A stretch of DNA of 64,000 nt, from the NCBI GenBank assembly GCA_021845925.1, contig JAJZUW010000003.1, positions 124,001-188,000 on the forward strand, given 5' to 3'. Below are positions 9,484-17,715 of the stretch, piece after piece. The first letter of the stretch is position 1; every line of letters starts with the position of its first letter. Made by a program: the position numbers and the translations under genes. The notes under the pieces are model-generated. The model was not told the DNA's origin and made no database searches. It worked only from the letters and a program-made list of their open reading frames with translations. The stretch comes from Pseudomonadota bacterium. Lineage in GTDB: Bacteria > Pseudomonadota > Gammaproteobacteria > Burkholderiales > Sulfuriferulaceae.

Positions 9484-10386
9484 TCATTGCTGTTGTCGTT
9501 CCGACACCAGGCGCGCCAGCGCGATCGAATCGAGTCGTGTCTGCGCGGAATCCGCGCGGGATGTCAGCACCACGGGCACCCCGGCCCCCAGAACCATGCC
9601 GGCAAACCGGGCCCCGGCGAGATATTCCAGCGCCTTGTACAGCACATTGCCGGAAACCAGATCGGGTAGCAGGAGGATATCCGCCCGCCCCGCCACCGGG
9701 CTGCGAATCCCCTTGATGGCAGCTGCTTCGACAGAAATGGCATTGTCAAATGCCAGCGGTCCGTCGACCAGGGCTTTGCCAAAATGGCCACGATCAGCCA
9801 TTTTGGCCAGTGCCGCCGCATCGAGGGTTGAGACAATTGCCGGATTGATGTCTTCGACTGCCGACAGGACTGCCACGGCGGGCTCCTGTTCGCCAAGCGC
9901 ACGCGCCAGCACCAGCGCGTTGTGCAGAATCTCTGCCTTGGTCATCAGATCGGGAGCGATGTTGATGGCGGCATCCGTGATCAGCAACAATCGGGGGTAG
10001 TTGGCCAGTTCGCCAACAAAAACATGCGAGATACGACCGCTGCCATGCAATTCCCGCACGATGGGGTGGAGAAATTCTGCGGTGTGCAGATGCCCCTTGA
10101 TCAGCATGCGTGCACGGCCCTGACGAACTTCCGCCACCGCCAGCTGCGCCGCTTCGGCATCATCGGCTGCTTCGATCACGGGAAGATTGCCACCAGCTGC
10201 ATCGCACAGGGGTGCAATGGTATCGCGGTGTCCGATCAGGACCGGCGCAATCAGTCCTTCGCGCGCAGCCAGCAGGGCTGCCTCGACCACGTGCTGTTCG
10301 GCCGCAGCCACGACAGCTGCAGGCAGTGGCGGCAACGCACGCGCTTGCTGGTGCAGACTGGCAAAATCGCGGACGGCTGCCAGCAC
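9484..10386 (-). CDS. Phosphate acetyl/butyryltransferase-family protein
   Basis: 300 residues matching the PTA_PTB fold: VLIGHRDTIAPLC, LIKGHLHTAEFLHPIVR, HVFVGELANYPRLLLITDAAINIAPDL split across conserved blocks, and VAGRADILLLPDLVSGNVLYKAL near the end. Such enzymes exchange CoA and phosphate on short acyl groups; they also occur beside or fused to enoyl-CoA hydratases. The substrate (acetyl, butyryl or other) cannot be told from sequence. Start is GTG at 10386, 6 bases after the metK stop, without a clear ribosome site, which suggests coupling to metK. Its place between metK and ahcY is unusual, and no ack/buk kinase is adjacent. Confidence 0.8.
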   Translation of the reverse strand: MLAAVRDFASLHQQARALPPLPAAVVAAAEQHVVEAALLAAREGLIAPVLIGHRDTIAPLCDAAGGNLPVIEAADDAEAAQLAVAEVRQGRARMLIKGHLHTAEFLHPIVRELHGSGRISHVFVGELANYPRLLLITDAAINIAPDLMTKAEILHNALVLARALGEQEPAVAVLSAVEDINPAIVSTLDAAALAKMADRGHFGKALVDGPLAFDNAISVEAAAIKGIRSPVAGRADILLLPDLVSGNVLYKALEYLAGARFAGMVLGAGVPVVLTSRADSAQTRLDSIALARLVSERQQQ

Positions 10387-10392
10387 GCCGGA

Positions 10393-11559
10393 TCAGCCCA
10401 GACCGGCGGCTTCGCGCAAAATGGCTGCCTTGTCGGTCATTTCCCACGAAAATTCCGGCTCGTCACGCCCGAAGTGGCCATATGTCGCTGTTCTGGTATA
10501 GATCGGCCGCAACAGGTTGAGCTGCTGGATGATGGCTTTCGGACGCAGGTCAAAATGTTCGCTGACCAGGCGGGTAATGAGTTCGTCAGCCACCCGGCCG
10601 GTGCCAAAGGTATTGACCATCAGCGAAACCGGACGTGCAATGCCGATTGCATAGGCAACCTGCACCAGACAGCGGCTGGCCAGGCCCGCCGCGACAATGT
10701 TTTTGGCCACGTAGCGTCCGGCATAGGCCGCAGAGCGGTCAACCTTGCTCGGATCCTTGCCGGAAAACGCGCCGCCGCCATGCGGGGCCGCACCACCGTA
10801 GGTGTCGACAATGATCTTGCGACCGGTCAGACCGGCATCTCCCATCGGGCCGCCAATCACGAAACGACCGGTCGGATTGACCAGATAGCGGACCTTGTCG
10901 CGCAACAGGGCGGGATCGATGGCCGGTCTGATGACTTCTTCGATGATCGCTTCTTCGATCTGTGCATGGCTGACATCGGGATGGTGCTGCGTGGACAGGA
11001 CCACGGTTTCAATTCCCACCGGACGGCCATCCTGATAGCGCACCGACACCTGCGACTTGGCATCCGGCCGCAGCCAGGGCAGGCGGCCATCGCGGCGCAA
11101 CTGTGCCTGGCGTTCCATCAGACGATGGGCCAGCCAGATGGGCAACGGCATCAGCGCCGGCGTTTCATCGCAGGCGTAACCGAACATCAGCCCCTGGTCA
11201 CCAGCGCCCTGGTCCAGATCCATGCCTTCGCCTTCGTTGACGCCCTGGGCAATGTCTACCGACTGTTTGCCGAACGTCGTCAGCACCGCGCAGGTATGAT
11301 AGTCAAAGCCGATCTCGGAACTGTCATAACCGATCCGTTTAATGGTCTGGCGGGCGACCTGATTGTAGTCCACCGTGGCATGTGTGGTAATTTCGCCGGC
11401 AATCACCACCAGTCCGGTGGTGACCAGAGTTTCGCACGCTACCCTGGCACGGGGATCCTGGGTTAGAATGGCATCCAGCACAGCATCCGATACCTGGTCG
11501 GCAACCTTGTCCGGATGTCCTTCGGACACCGATTCGGACGTGAAAATATAATCCTGCAT
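10393..11559 (-). CDS. metK: S-adenosylmethionine synthase
   Basis: Makes S-adenosylmethionine from methionine and ATP. 388 residues, full length. Motifs: [20 protein letters not shown] (first 30 residues; methionine/ATP site), [16 protein letters not shown] (hexapeptide signature) and [16 protein letters not shown] (P-loop-like signature). First gene of the minus-strand methyl-cycle cluster metK, PTA/PTB-family gene, ahcY, metF. It is divergent from the lipid A acyltransferase-like genes, with 72 bases between proposed starts. Confidence 0.97.
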   Translation of the reverse strand: MQDYIFTSESVSEGHPDKVADQVSDAVLDAILTQDPRARVACETLVTTGLVVIAGEITTHATVDYNQVARQTIKRIGYDSSEIGFDYHTCAVLTTFGKQSVDIAQGVNEGEGMDLDQGAGDQGLMFGYACDETPALMPLPIWLAHRLMERQAQLRRDGRLPWLRPDAKSQVSVRYQDGRPVGIETVVLSTQHHPDVSHAQIEEAIIEEVIRPAIDPALLRDKVRYLVNPTGRFVIGGPMGDAGLTGRKIIVDTYGGAAPHGGGAFSGKDPSKVDRSAAYAGRYVAKNIVAAGLASRCLVQVAYAIGIARPVSLMVNTFGTGRVADELITRLVSEHFDLRPKAIIQQLNLLRPIYTRTATYGHFGRDEPEFSWEMTDKAAILREAAGLG

Positions 11560-11631
11560 GGCTCGACAAACGCTCTTTCTGTTTCACATGACTTGGCATG
11601 CTATCACAAGATCAGGCGGCTTACGAAACCT

Positions 11632-12519
11632 GTGACCACACTGTTTCTCAAACTTCTTGCCCGTCTGCCGCTGCGTTTCTGGCATGGCCTGGGCGCCATT
11701 CTGGGCAGCGTCACGTTTTGGCGCAACCGGCGTTATGCCGACCGCCTGACCAGTAACCTGCGCCAGAGCGGACTGGCGTCCAGCGAAGCGGAACTGCAGA
11801 AACTGGTGACGCAAAGCGCGCGCGAAATCGGCAAAGGTGCGGCCGAAACCGTACCGGTCTGGTTTCGCGATTACACGGATGTTCTGCAAATGGTGCGGGG
11901 TTGCACCGGATGGCAGCACGTCGAACAGGCCCTGGCCCAGGGCAAGGGCATTCTGGCCATGACTCCGCATCTTGGCTGTTTCGAAATTGTCAGCCTGTAT
12001 TACGCATCCCGGCTTCCCATGACCGTGATGTACCGGCCACCCCGTCAGAAATGGGCAGAAACCATCATGCGGGCCGGTCGGCAACGCGGCAAGGTCGAGC
12101 TGGCCACCGCCGACATGAAAGGCGTCCGTCTCCTGCTGGCCGCCCTGCGCCGCGGTGAAGCTGTCGGCATCCTGCCCGATCAGGTAGCCAGCAAGGGCGA
12201 AGGCGCCTGGGCAGACTTTTTTGGTCGGCCGGCCTACACCCCGACCTTGCCGGTTCGCCTGCACCAGACCACCGGCGCCGTTCCACTGCTGATGTTTGGC
12301 GAACGGCTGGCGGACGGGTCCGGTTACCACGTTCACATCCTGCCACCGGACATCGATCTGTCCGGAGACAAGACCGACGCCGCACGTCGGCTGAATGCTG
12401 CGCTGGAAGACCTGATCCGCCGCTACCCGACCCAGTACCTGTGGAGCTATAACCGCTACAAGTCCCCCGGCGGGTTGACGCCACCAGCCAGACAGCAGGA
12501 CATGGATACTCCGGCATGA
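11632..12519 (+). CDS. LpxL/HtrB-like lysophospholipid (lipid A) acyltransferase, first copy
   Basis: About 295 residues if started at GTG 11632; the frame remains open upstream into metK antisense sequence, but that extension does not resemble the family and would erase the metK promoter region, so I prefer the GTG. The acyltransferase motif is H-x4-E in TPHLGCFEIVSLYY, followed by VMYRPPRQKW and GILPDQVASKGEGAW as in the LpxL/LpxM family. An N-terminal hydrophobic segment (LFLKLLARLPLRFWHGLGAIL) anchors it to the inner membrane. It would transfer a secondary acyl chain from acyl-ACP to a lipid A precursor. It overlaps the second copy by ATGA-type coupling. Confidence 0.82.
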   Translation: MTTLFLKLLARLPLRFWHGLGAILGSVTFWRNRRYADRLTSNLRQSGLASSEAELQKLVTQSAREIGKGAAETVPVWFRDYTDVLQMVRGCTGWQHVEQALAQGKGILAMTPHLGCFEIVSLYYASRLPMTVMYRPPRQKWAETIMRAGRQRGKVELATADMKGVRLLLAALRRGEAVGILPDQVASKGEGAWADFFGRPAYTPTLPVRLHQTTGAVPLLMFGERLADGSGYHVHILPPDIDLSGDKTDAARRLNAALEDLIRRYPTQYLWSYNRYKSPGGLTPPARQQDMDTPA

Positions 12520-13391
12520 TGACCCGCGCGGGACTGATGCTGCTCTGGCTGATCCACTGGTTGCCTTTCGGTATGCAGGTCTGGCTGGGCGAACGACTGG
12601 GAAACCTGCTGTACCTGGTCGCCTTGCCGCGCAGACGGATCGCCGAAACCAACATCCGGCTGTGTTTTCCCGATCTCGACACAGAAGCGGTTACGCGCAT
12701 GGCGCGCGCTCACTTTCGGGCAGTGGCCCGCGCAGCAGTGGAACACGGCCTGCTCTGGTGGGGTTCTGCACAGCGCATCAGCCAGCTGGTGGCCGTCGAA
12801 GGTCGCGAACACTACGATGCAGTGGCCAGCGGCCCGGTCATTCTGCTGTCGCCCCACTTTGTCGGGCTCGACATGGGGGCAATCCGCCTGACCATTGACT
12901 ACCCACCAGCGGTTTCAATCTACAGCCGCCTGCGCAACCCGGTCATCGACCGACTGATGCTGCATGCCCGTTCCCGTTTCAGCAAGACCATCCTGGTGTC
13001 CCGTCATGATGGCGTGCGTCCCTTGCTGAAAGCCATGAAGCAGGGACATCACCTGTTTTATCTACCCGACCAGGACTTTGGTGCCCGCGATGCCCGATTT
13101 GTGCCTTTTTTCGGGATTCCGGCAGCCACCATCACCGCATTGCCCCGACTGGCGGCAATGACCGGCGCCAGGATAGTGCCAGTCATCACCCGCCAGTTGG
13201 CCGGCAGCAAGGGCTATGTGGTACGATTCCTTCCTGCATGGGACAATTTCCCGGGCGCGGATCTGTCGGCTGATCTGTTACGCATGAATGCGTTTATCGA
13301 AACGCAGGTGCGCGAGATGCCGGAACAGTATTTCTGGGTGCACAAACGCTTCAAGACCCGTCCGCCGGGCGAACCATCGTACTATGCCTGA
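12516..13391 (+). CDS. LpxL/HtrB-like lysophospholipid (lipid A) acyltransferase, second copy
   Basis: 291 residues starting at ATG 12516, overlapping the stop of the first copy by 4 bases. The catalytic H-x4-D motif is in LLSPHFVGLDMGAIRL, with IYSRLRNPVIDRLM and FYLPDQDFGARDARFVPFFG following. A single N-terminal hydrophobic segment (LMLLWLIHWLPFGMQVWLG) anchors it. The two copies differ at the catalytic acid (E in the first, D here) and in length of the tail, so they probably act at different acyl positions of lipid A. Upstream of and probably cotranscribed with dapF. Confidence 0.87.
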   Translation: MMTRAGLMLLWLIHWLPFGMQVWLGERLGNLLYLVALPRRRIAETNIRLCFPDLDTEAVTRMARAHFRAVARAAVEHGLLWWGSAQRISQLVAVEGREHYDAVASGPVILLSPHFVGLDMGAIRLTIDYPPAVSIYSRLRNPVIDRLMLHARSRFSKTILVSRHDGVRPLLKAMKQGHHLFYLPDQDFGARDARFVPFFGIPAATITALPRLAAMTGARIVPVITRQLAGSKGYVVRFLPAWDNFPGADLSADLLRMNAFIETQVREMPEQYFWVHKRFKTRPPGEPSYYA

Positions 13392-13404
13392 CCAGGACAA
13401 CAGC

Positions 13405-14241
13405 ATGCTCGAATTCACCAAAATGCACGGCGCCGGCAATGATTTCATGGTGGTTGACGCCATCAGCCAGTCTTTCGCGCCGGATGCAGCACTGATCCGT
13501 CGACTTGCCTGCCGGCATTCAGGCGTCGGTTTCGACCAGCTGTTGCTGGTTGAGCGGCCAGACCGGCCTGATGCCGATTTCCGTTACCGGATCTTCAATG
13601 CCGATGGTCGCGAAGTCCAGCAATGCGGCAATGGCGCCCGCTGTTTCGTGCATTTTGTCCGTGCCCGCGGACTGACCAGCAAAACCACTATTTGTGTTGA
13701 AACCGCTGCGGGTCTCATTTACCCGCAGGTTGCCGAGGACGGCCGGATCAGTGTCAACATGGGTCAACCGCGTTTCCAGCCGGCAGACGTGCCTTTCATT
13801 GCAGACGCAGAATCCCTGCAGTATCCGGTCGAGGCGCTGGATGCGAGCTGGCAGATGGCTGTGCTGTCGATGGGCAATCCGCACGCGGTGCTGCTGGTGG
13901 ATTCGATCGACACTGCTCCCGTTGAATCGCTGGGAGCAGCCCTGCAGCAACATCCCCGTTTCCCGGAACAGGTGAATGTCGGTTTCCTGCAATGCCAGGA
14001 TTCCCATCATGCACGGTTGCGGGTGTATGAACGCGGCGCCGGCGAAACCCTGTCCTGTGGTACCGGAGCCTGTGCTGCCGTGGTTGCCGGTATCCGTCTC
14101 GGCCGTCTGGTTTCCCCGGTGGAAGTCGAGACGCGCGGTGGCCGGCTTCACATCCGCTGGGACCATCAATCCGCGCCCGTCTGGTTGACGGGACCCACTG
14201 CCATTGTATTTGAAGGCCGCATCGATCCAGCATCTTTGTAA
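13405..14241 (+). CDS. dapF: Diaminopimelate epimerase
   Basis: Interconverts LL- and meso-diaminopimelate in the lysine and peptidoglycan pathway. 278 residues from ATG 13405, chosen because the family begins 'M-x-F-T-K-M-H-G-x-G-N-D-F' and an AGGA ribosome site precedes it. Both catalytic cysteines are present: C74 in VQQCGNGARCF and the second in ETLSCGTGACAAVV. The gene starts 13 bases after the acyltransferase stop. It is followed by DUF484 and xerC, an order conserved in many beta- and gammaproteobacteria. Confidence 0.96.
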   Translation: MLEFTKMHGAGNDFMVVDAISQSFAPDAALIRRLACRHSGVGFDQLLLVERPDRPDADFRYRIFNADGREVQQCGNGARCFVHFVRARGLTSKTTICVETAAGLIYPQVAEDGRISVNMGQPRFQPADVPFIADAESLQYPVEALDASWQMAVLSMGNPHAVLLVDSIDTAPVESLGAALQQHPRFPEQVNVGFLQCQDSHHARLRVYERGAGETLSCGTGACAAVVAGIRLGRLVSPVEVETRGGRLHIRWDHQSAPVWLTGPTAIVFEGRIDPASL

Positions 14242-14256
14242 AGGACCCCCTGACCC

Positions 14257-14895
14257 ATGACCCCGGAAGATGTCTCCCGTTATCTGGCCACCCACCCGGA
14301 ATTCTTTGACCAGTTTCCTCACCTGCTGACAGACATGCGTCTGTCACACCCGTTGCAGGGCAGGGCAATCTCAATCACGGAACGGCAAGTCCTCAATCTG
14401 CGGGAAAAAATTGCTCTGCTGGAATCCCGACTGACTGACTTTGTCCAGTTCGGTGAAGAAAATGACCTCACTTCCCAGAGGATGCATGATCTCACCATGG
14501 CACTGATTCCTGCCAGCTCGCCCGACCAGGTGACCGAGCGGCTGTCCCTGCACCTGCAGCGCGAGTTCAACCTGCCCGACCATGCTATCCGTGTGTGGGT
14601 CGAGCGGTCGGATCTGTCGCCGGAAGAACAGGCGGTCATGCAATGGGTTGAACACATGCCGGCACCGCAGTGTGGCGCCACCCTGCACGAACACGCTCTT
14701 TCCTGGCTGCCCAACAGCGCCTCCCTGCACTCGTATGCCGCCATTCCATTGAAGCACGATCGCCTGCTGGGCGTCCTGCTGCTGGGCTCCGGTGATCCAG
14801 TCAAATTCTATCCGGAAATGGGCACGCTTTTTCTGCAACGGCTTGGTGACATTGTTGCCGCCAGCATGGCTCGCTTCCAGGATGTCCGTGAATGA
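14257..14895 (+). CDS. DUF484 family protein (GAF-like), dapF-xerC linked
   Basis: 212 residues. N-terminal MTPEDVSRYLATHPEFFDQFPHLL and ITERQVLNLREKIALLESRL (helical, coiled coil) followed by a GAF-like C-terminal part ending with AAIPLKHDRLLGVLLLGS and FLQRLGDIVAASMARF. This is the typical DUF484 pattern (YigA-like). Function is not established; its constant position between dapF and xerC is known in proteobacteria. It overlaps xerC by 14 bases. Confidence 0.87.
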   Translation: MTPEDVSRYLATHPEFFDQFPHLLTDMRLSHPLQGRAISITERQVLNLREKIALLESRLTDFVQFGEENDLTSQRMHDLTMALIPASSPDQVTERLSLHLQREFNLPDHAIRVWVERSDLSPEEQAVMQWVEHMPAPQCGATLHEHALSWLPNSASLHSYAAIPLKHDRLLGVLLLGSGDPVKFYPEMGTLFLQRLGDIVAASMARFQDVRE

Positions 14896-15769
14896 CGCGC
14901 TGATCCAGAGCTGGCTGGATCACCTCGCCTCCGAGCGTGGTCTGGCCTCCCTGACCGTGCAGCACTACGGTCGTGACCTTTCGCGCCTTGCCAGCGGATT
15001 TCCGGATCGACCGCTCACGGACCTGCAGCATGCAGACATCCGCAACAGCATGGGACGCCTGCACCAGCAAGGATTGTCCGGACGCAGCCTGGCACGCATG
15101 CTGTCGGCCTGGCGCAATTTCTACCAGTTTCTCATCCAGCGTCACCAGCACAGTCTGAATCCGTGCGATGGCCTGCGGCCACCGCGTCATCCGGGCAGCC
15201 TGCCGCACAACCTCACGGTTGACCAGGCCCAGCACCTGCTGGATCGTGCGGATCGCGACAACCCACTGTATCTGCGTGACCAGGCCATGTTCGAATTGCT
15301 GTATTCCTCCGGCCTGCGCCTGTCCGAACTTGCCGCACTGAAGCTGACCCAGCTTGATCTGCGCGAACAGGAATTGCGGGTCACCGGCAAAGGCAACAAA
15401 ACCCGCATTGTGCCGCTTGGCCTGCCTGCGGTGCAGGCATTGCGCGCATGGCTGGCGCTGTTGCCGCCAGACAGTCCTTACGTCTTTCCGGGCCGACAGG
15501 CCAGCCAGCACATCAGTCCACGCACGGTTCAGGTGCGCCTGGCTCTGCGCGCTCGCCAGAGCGGGCTGGAAGAACACGTGCATCCGCACATGCTGCGCCA
15601 TGCCTTTGCCTCCCATCTGCTGCAATCATCCAGCGACCTGCGCGCAGTGCAGGAACTGCTCGGCCACGCCCACATCGGCACCACCCAGATCTATACCCGG
15701 CTGGATTACCAGCATCTGGCCAGGGTTTACGATCAGGCCCATCCGCGCGCACGCCAAAAAAAACGCTGA
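14882..15769 (+). CDS. xerC: Tyrosine site-specific recombinase XerC
   Basis: 295 residues from ATG 14882 (GTG 14888 is an alternative), normal for XerC. Catalytic residues are all readable: R146 (SSGLRLSEL), K170 (TGKGNKTR), H236 and R239 (HMLRHAF), H262 (LGHAHIG), nucleophile Y271 (TQIYTRLD). With XerD at dif it resolves chromosome dimers during division. Its position after dapF-DUF484 supports XerC over XerD. The last codons (QKKR and stop) lie inside the terminator of the convergent rplI operon, so the 3' end is shared with that hairpin. Confidence 0.94.
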   Translation: MSVNDALIQSWLDHLASERGLASLTVQHYGRDLSRLASGFPDRPLTDLQHADIRNSMGRLHQQGLSGRSLARMLSAWRNFYQFLIQRHQHSLNPCDGLRPPRHPGSLPHNLTVDQAQHLLDRADRDNPLYLRDQAMFELLYSSGLRLSELAALKLTQLDLREQELRVTGKGNKTRIVPLGLPAVQALRAWLALLPPDSPYVFPGRQASQHISPRTVQVRLALRARQSGLEEHVHPHMLRHAFASHLLQSSSDLRAVQELLGHAHIGTTQIYTRLDYQHLARVYDQAHPRARQKKR

Positions 15770-15788
15770 GTCCTTGCGGACCCAGCGT
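15756..15788 (-). terminator. Intrinsic terminator of the rpsF-rpsR-rplI operon
   Basis: On the minus strand ACGCTGGGTCC (15788-15778), loop GCAA, GGACTCAGCGT (15773-15763) form an 11-bp stem with one mismatch, followed directly by eight Ts (15763-15756). It starts about 23 bases after the rplI stop and overlaps the last codons of xerC on the other strand. Confidence 0.85.
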
Positions 15789-15811
15789 CTTCTGATTGTG
15801 ACGGAACAGCC

Positions 15812-16258
15812 TTACTCGGGTTGAACCGCGACGGTGATTTCCGAAGTCACATCAGTGTGCAGGGCAATGGTGACCTGGAATTCGCCAATCGACTTGATCG
15901 GGCCTTCCGGCATGCGCACTTCAGCCTTGCTGACCGAAATACCCTGCGAGCTGAGCGCTTCGGCAATGTCAATATTGGTCACCGAACCAAACAGGCGACC
16001 ATCCATGCCGGCTTTTTGTGTCACCACCAGGGTCAGATCGGCCAGCTGGTCGGCACGGGCAAGTGCAGCAGCATGGGCATCAGCCTGGATTTTTTCCAGT
16101 TCGGCCCGGCGCTCTTCAAAATGCTTCAGGTTGGCCGCAGTTGCACGCTTGGCTTTCCCTTGCGGAATCAGATAATTACGCGCGTATCCGTCCTTGACCT
16201 TGACCACATCGCCCAGGCTGCCGAGATTGACCACTTTTTCCATCAGAATGACTTGCAT
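15812..16258 (-). CDS. rplI: 50S ribosomal protein L9
   Basis: 148 residues, the usual length. The N-terminal domain [19 protein letters not shown] with [17 protein letters not shown] is the L9 signature. A long connecting helix ([20 protein letters not shown]) and the C-terminal rRNA-binding domain ([16 protein letters not shown]) follow. A GAGGAGA ribosome site precedes the ATG. Last gene of rpsF-rpsR-rplI, 10 bases after rpsR, ended by a strong terminator. Confidence 0.97.
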   Translation of the reverse strand: MQVILMEKVVNLGSLGDVVKVKDGYARNYLIPQGKAKRATAANLKHFEERRAELEKIQADAHAAALARADQLADLTLVVTQKAGMDGRLFGSVTNIDIAEALSSQGISVSKAEVRMPEGPIKSIGEFQVTIALHTDVTSEITVAVQPE

Positions 16259-16268
16259 GGCGGTCTCC

Positions 16269-16538
16269 TCAATGCAGATCGGTGTATGGCATCAGCGCCA
16301 GAAAACGGGCACGCTTGATGGCCGTGGACAGCTGGCGCTGGAAACGGGTCTTGGTTCCCGTGATGCGAGCCGGGATGATCTTGCCGTTTTCGGCAATGAA
16401 ATCTTTCAGCAGTTCGACATCCTTGTAATCGACCCAGCTGATGTTTTCTACCGTAAAACGGCAGAACTTGCGGCGTTTGAACAACTGACGGGAGTTATCC
16501 CGACGCTTGGTGTTCTTGGTGTTGACTGGACGTGGCAT
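16269..16538 (-). CDS. rpsR: 30S ribosomal protein S18
   Basis: 89 residues from ATG 16538, which has an AGGAG ribosome site. The frame is open further upstream but the extension ([12 protein letters not shown]...) does not belong to S18. Core: [31 protein letters not shown] and [23 protein letters not shown]18 dimerises with S6 on the 30S platform. It follows rpsF after 90 bases with no priB between them. Confidence 0.96.
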   Translation of the reverse strand: MPRPVNTKNTKRRDNSRQLFKRRKFCRFTVENISWVDYKDVELLKDFIAENGKIIPARITGTKTRFQRQLSTAIKRARFLALMPYTDLH

Positions 16539-16628
16539 CCTTGCACTCCTGGAATCCGGTTGGGGTGACGTCTGCATGACGCGCACCACAACCCATAAAC
16601 ATTAATGGTGATGTCTGACAGCTCTTGC

Positions 16629-17006
16629 TCAGGCAGCGTCGGTGGTTTCGGCCGGACGGGCATCCTGTTGCAGCAGGGAACGCGCCTTTTCTTCCTTCAT
16701 CATCGGCGAAGGGGCGACAACGGCTTCATCCATGCGAATGGTCAGATGACGCAGCACGGCATCGTTGAACTTGAAGCCGTGTTCGAGCTCGTCCAGGGTT
16801 TCCTGGCCACATTCGATGTTCATCAGAACATAATGGGCTTTGTGAATTTTCTGGATCGGGTAGGCCATCTGGCGACGCCCCCAGTCTTCCAGACGATGGA
16901 TCTTGCCACCCTGGTTGGTGATGAGGGTGCGATAGCGCTCGACCATGGCCGGGACCTGCTCGCTCTGGTCAGGATGCACAATGAAAACGATTTCGTAATG
17001 ACGCAT
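16629..17006 (-). CDS. rpsF: 30S ribosomal protein S6
   Basis: 125 residues from ATG 17006 (AAGGAG ribosome site; a GTG two codons upstream is too close to it). Core: [37 protein letters not shown]. The C-terminal tail ends acidic and alanine-rich (PAETTDAA). It heads the operon and has its own promoter and a structured leader of about 90 bases. Confidence 0.96.
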   Translation of the reverse strand: MRHYEIVFIVHPDQSEQVPAMVERYRTLITNQGGKIHRLEDWGRRQMAYPIQKIHKAHYVLMNIECGQETLDELEHGFKFNDAVLRHLTIRMDEAVVAPSPMMKEEKARSLLQQDARPAETTDAA

Positions 17007-17033
17007 GAACACTCCTTGTGGATAACGCCCCCC

Positions 17034-17061
17034 GTCGCGTCACGTCCGGGACGTCAGCGAC
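17034..17061 (-). promoter_or_regulatory. rpsF leader hairpin, candidate S6:S18 autoregulatory element
   Basis: On the minus strand GTCGC...GCGAC close a hairpin whose upper stem ACGTC/GACGT carries the apical trinucleotide CCG, just ahead of the rpsF ribosome site. An alternative 7-bp stem GTCCGGG/CCCGGAC overlaps it, so two folds compete. Many bacteria carry an rpsF leader bound by the S6:S18 dimer and marked by a conserved CCG; assignment here is inference. Confidence 0.4.
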
Positions 17062-17096
17062 CCGGACCAGAACGGTGGAGCAAGGGAAAGCCGATG

Positions 17097-17125
17097 ATTG
17101 TAAACGACGTCGAGGAAAAACGCAA
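17097..17125 (-). promoter_or_regulatory. Sigma-70 promoter of rpsF-rpsR-rplI
   Basis: -35 TTGCGT (17125-17120), 17 bases, -10 TACAAT (17102-17097). Start of transcription would be near 17090, giving a leader of about 84 bases before rpsF. Confidence 0.72.
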
Positions 17126-17184
17126 GGATCATTGCCGTCGGCGCGGCAATGGAAACTCCCGCCCGCAACAGACTGGCAGGAAAG

Positions 17185-17715
17185 TCAGAACACCATGAAG
17201 GACAGGCCAGCCACCGCAGCTCCCAGCACGGCGCCAGCAATGACGTCTGTCGGGTAGTGCAGGCCAAGCACCAGACGCGATGCGGCAACCGCCACCGTGA
17301 ACGGTACAAGCAACAGCGCCAGGGCGGGGTAGTAATAGGTGGCAACCAGGGTAAATGTCACCGCGTGCAGGGTGTGGCCAGACGGAAAACTGAACCGGTC
17401 CAGCGGCGCTGTCAGGCAGTGAATGCTACCGAACTGCTGGTGTGGCCGCGGGCGCAGGGTTTTCATTTTGAGCCACTTGTAAATCAGGGTCGCCGACAAG
17501 CCGGCAATCAGCATCTGCAGCACCACCGGCAAAGCTTCCGGGCCACGGACCAGGTAGAGCGCAACCATCAGGACATACCAGAACACACCATCACCCAGAC
17601 GGCTGATGCGACGAAACAGCCGCAGTACCGCCGGACGACGACCCGCCCGGTTGAACCGTTGGGTCAGGCCGGCCTCATACTCGGCCATCCATTGCCAGCT
17701 CAGCTTCTCCATCAT
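17185..17715 (-). CDS. PAP2-family membrane phosphatase
   Basis: 176 residues from ATG 17715 (adjacent ATG at 17712), with an AAGGAAG ribosome site. The three phosphatase motifs are present: K-x6-RP as KMKTLRPRP (84-91), PSGH (111-114) and SR-x5-H-x3-D as SRLVLGLHYPTD (146-157). Several hydrophobic spans surround them, so it is an inner-membrane enzyme with the active site probably facing the periplasm. Likely substrates are phosphatidate, phosphatidylglycerophosphate or undecaprenyl pyrophosphate; sequence alone does not decide. It overlaps the preceding glycosyltransferase gene by 41 bases, which hints at a shared lipid-modifying role. Confidence 0.85.
   Translation of the reverse strand: MMEKLSWQWMAEYEAGLTQRFNRAGRRPAVLRLFRRISRLGDGVFWYVLMVALYLVRGPEALPVVLQMLIAGLSATLIYKWLKMKTLRPRPHQQFGSIHCLTAPLDRFSFPSGHTLHAVTFTLVATYYYPALALLLVPFTVAVAASRLVLGLHYPTDVIAGAVLGAAVAGLSFMVF

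Noticed and set aside
9922-11466. Open frame of 514 codons opposite metK and the PTA/PTB-family gene
   Set aside because: Shadow of two real genes; composition is His/Gln/Arg-rich nonsense typical of antisense frames in GC-rich DNA.
11579-11595. Sequence resembling a parS site (TGTTTCACATGAC)
   Set aside because: Only the left half matches; the palindrome is broken.
16448-16663. Small open frame across the rpsF-rpsR gap as a possible priB remnant
   Set aside because: It is in another frame, overlaps rpsR coding sequence for half its length, and has no OB-fold-like pattern.
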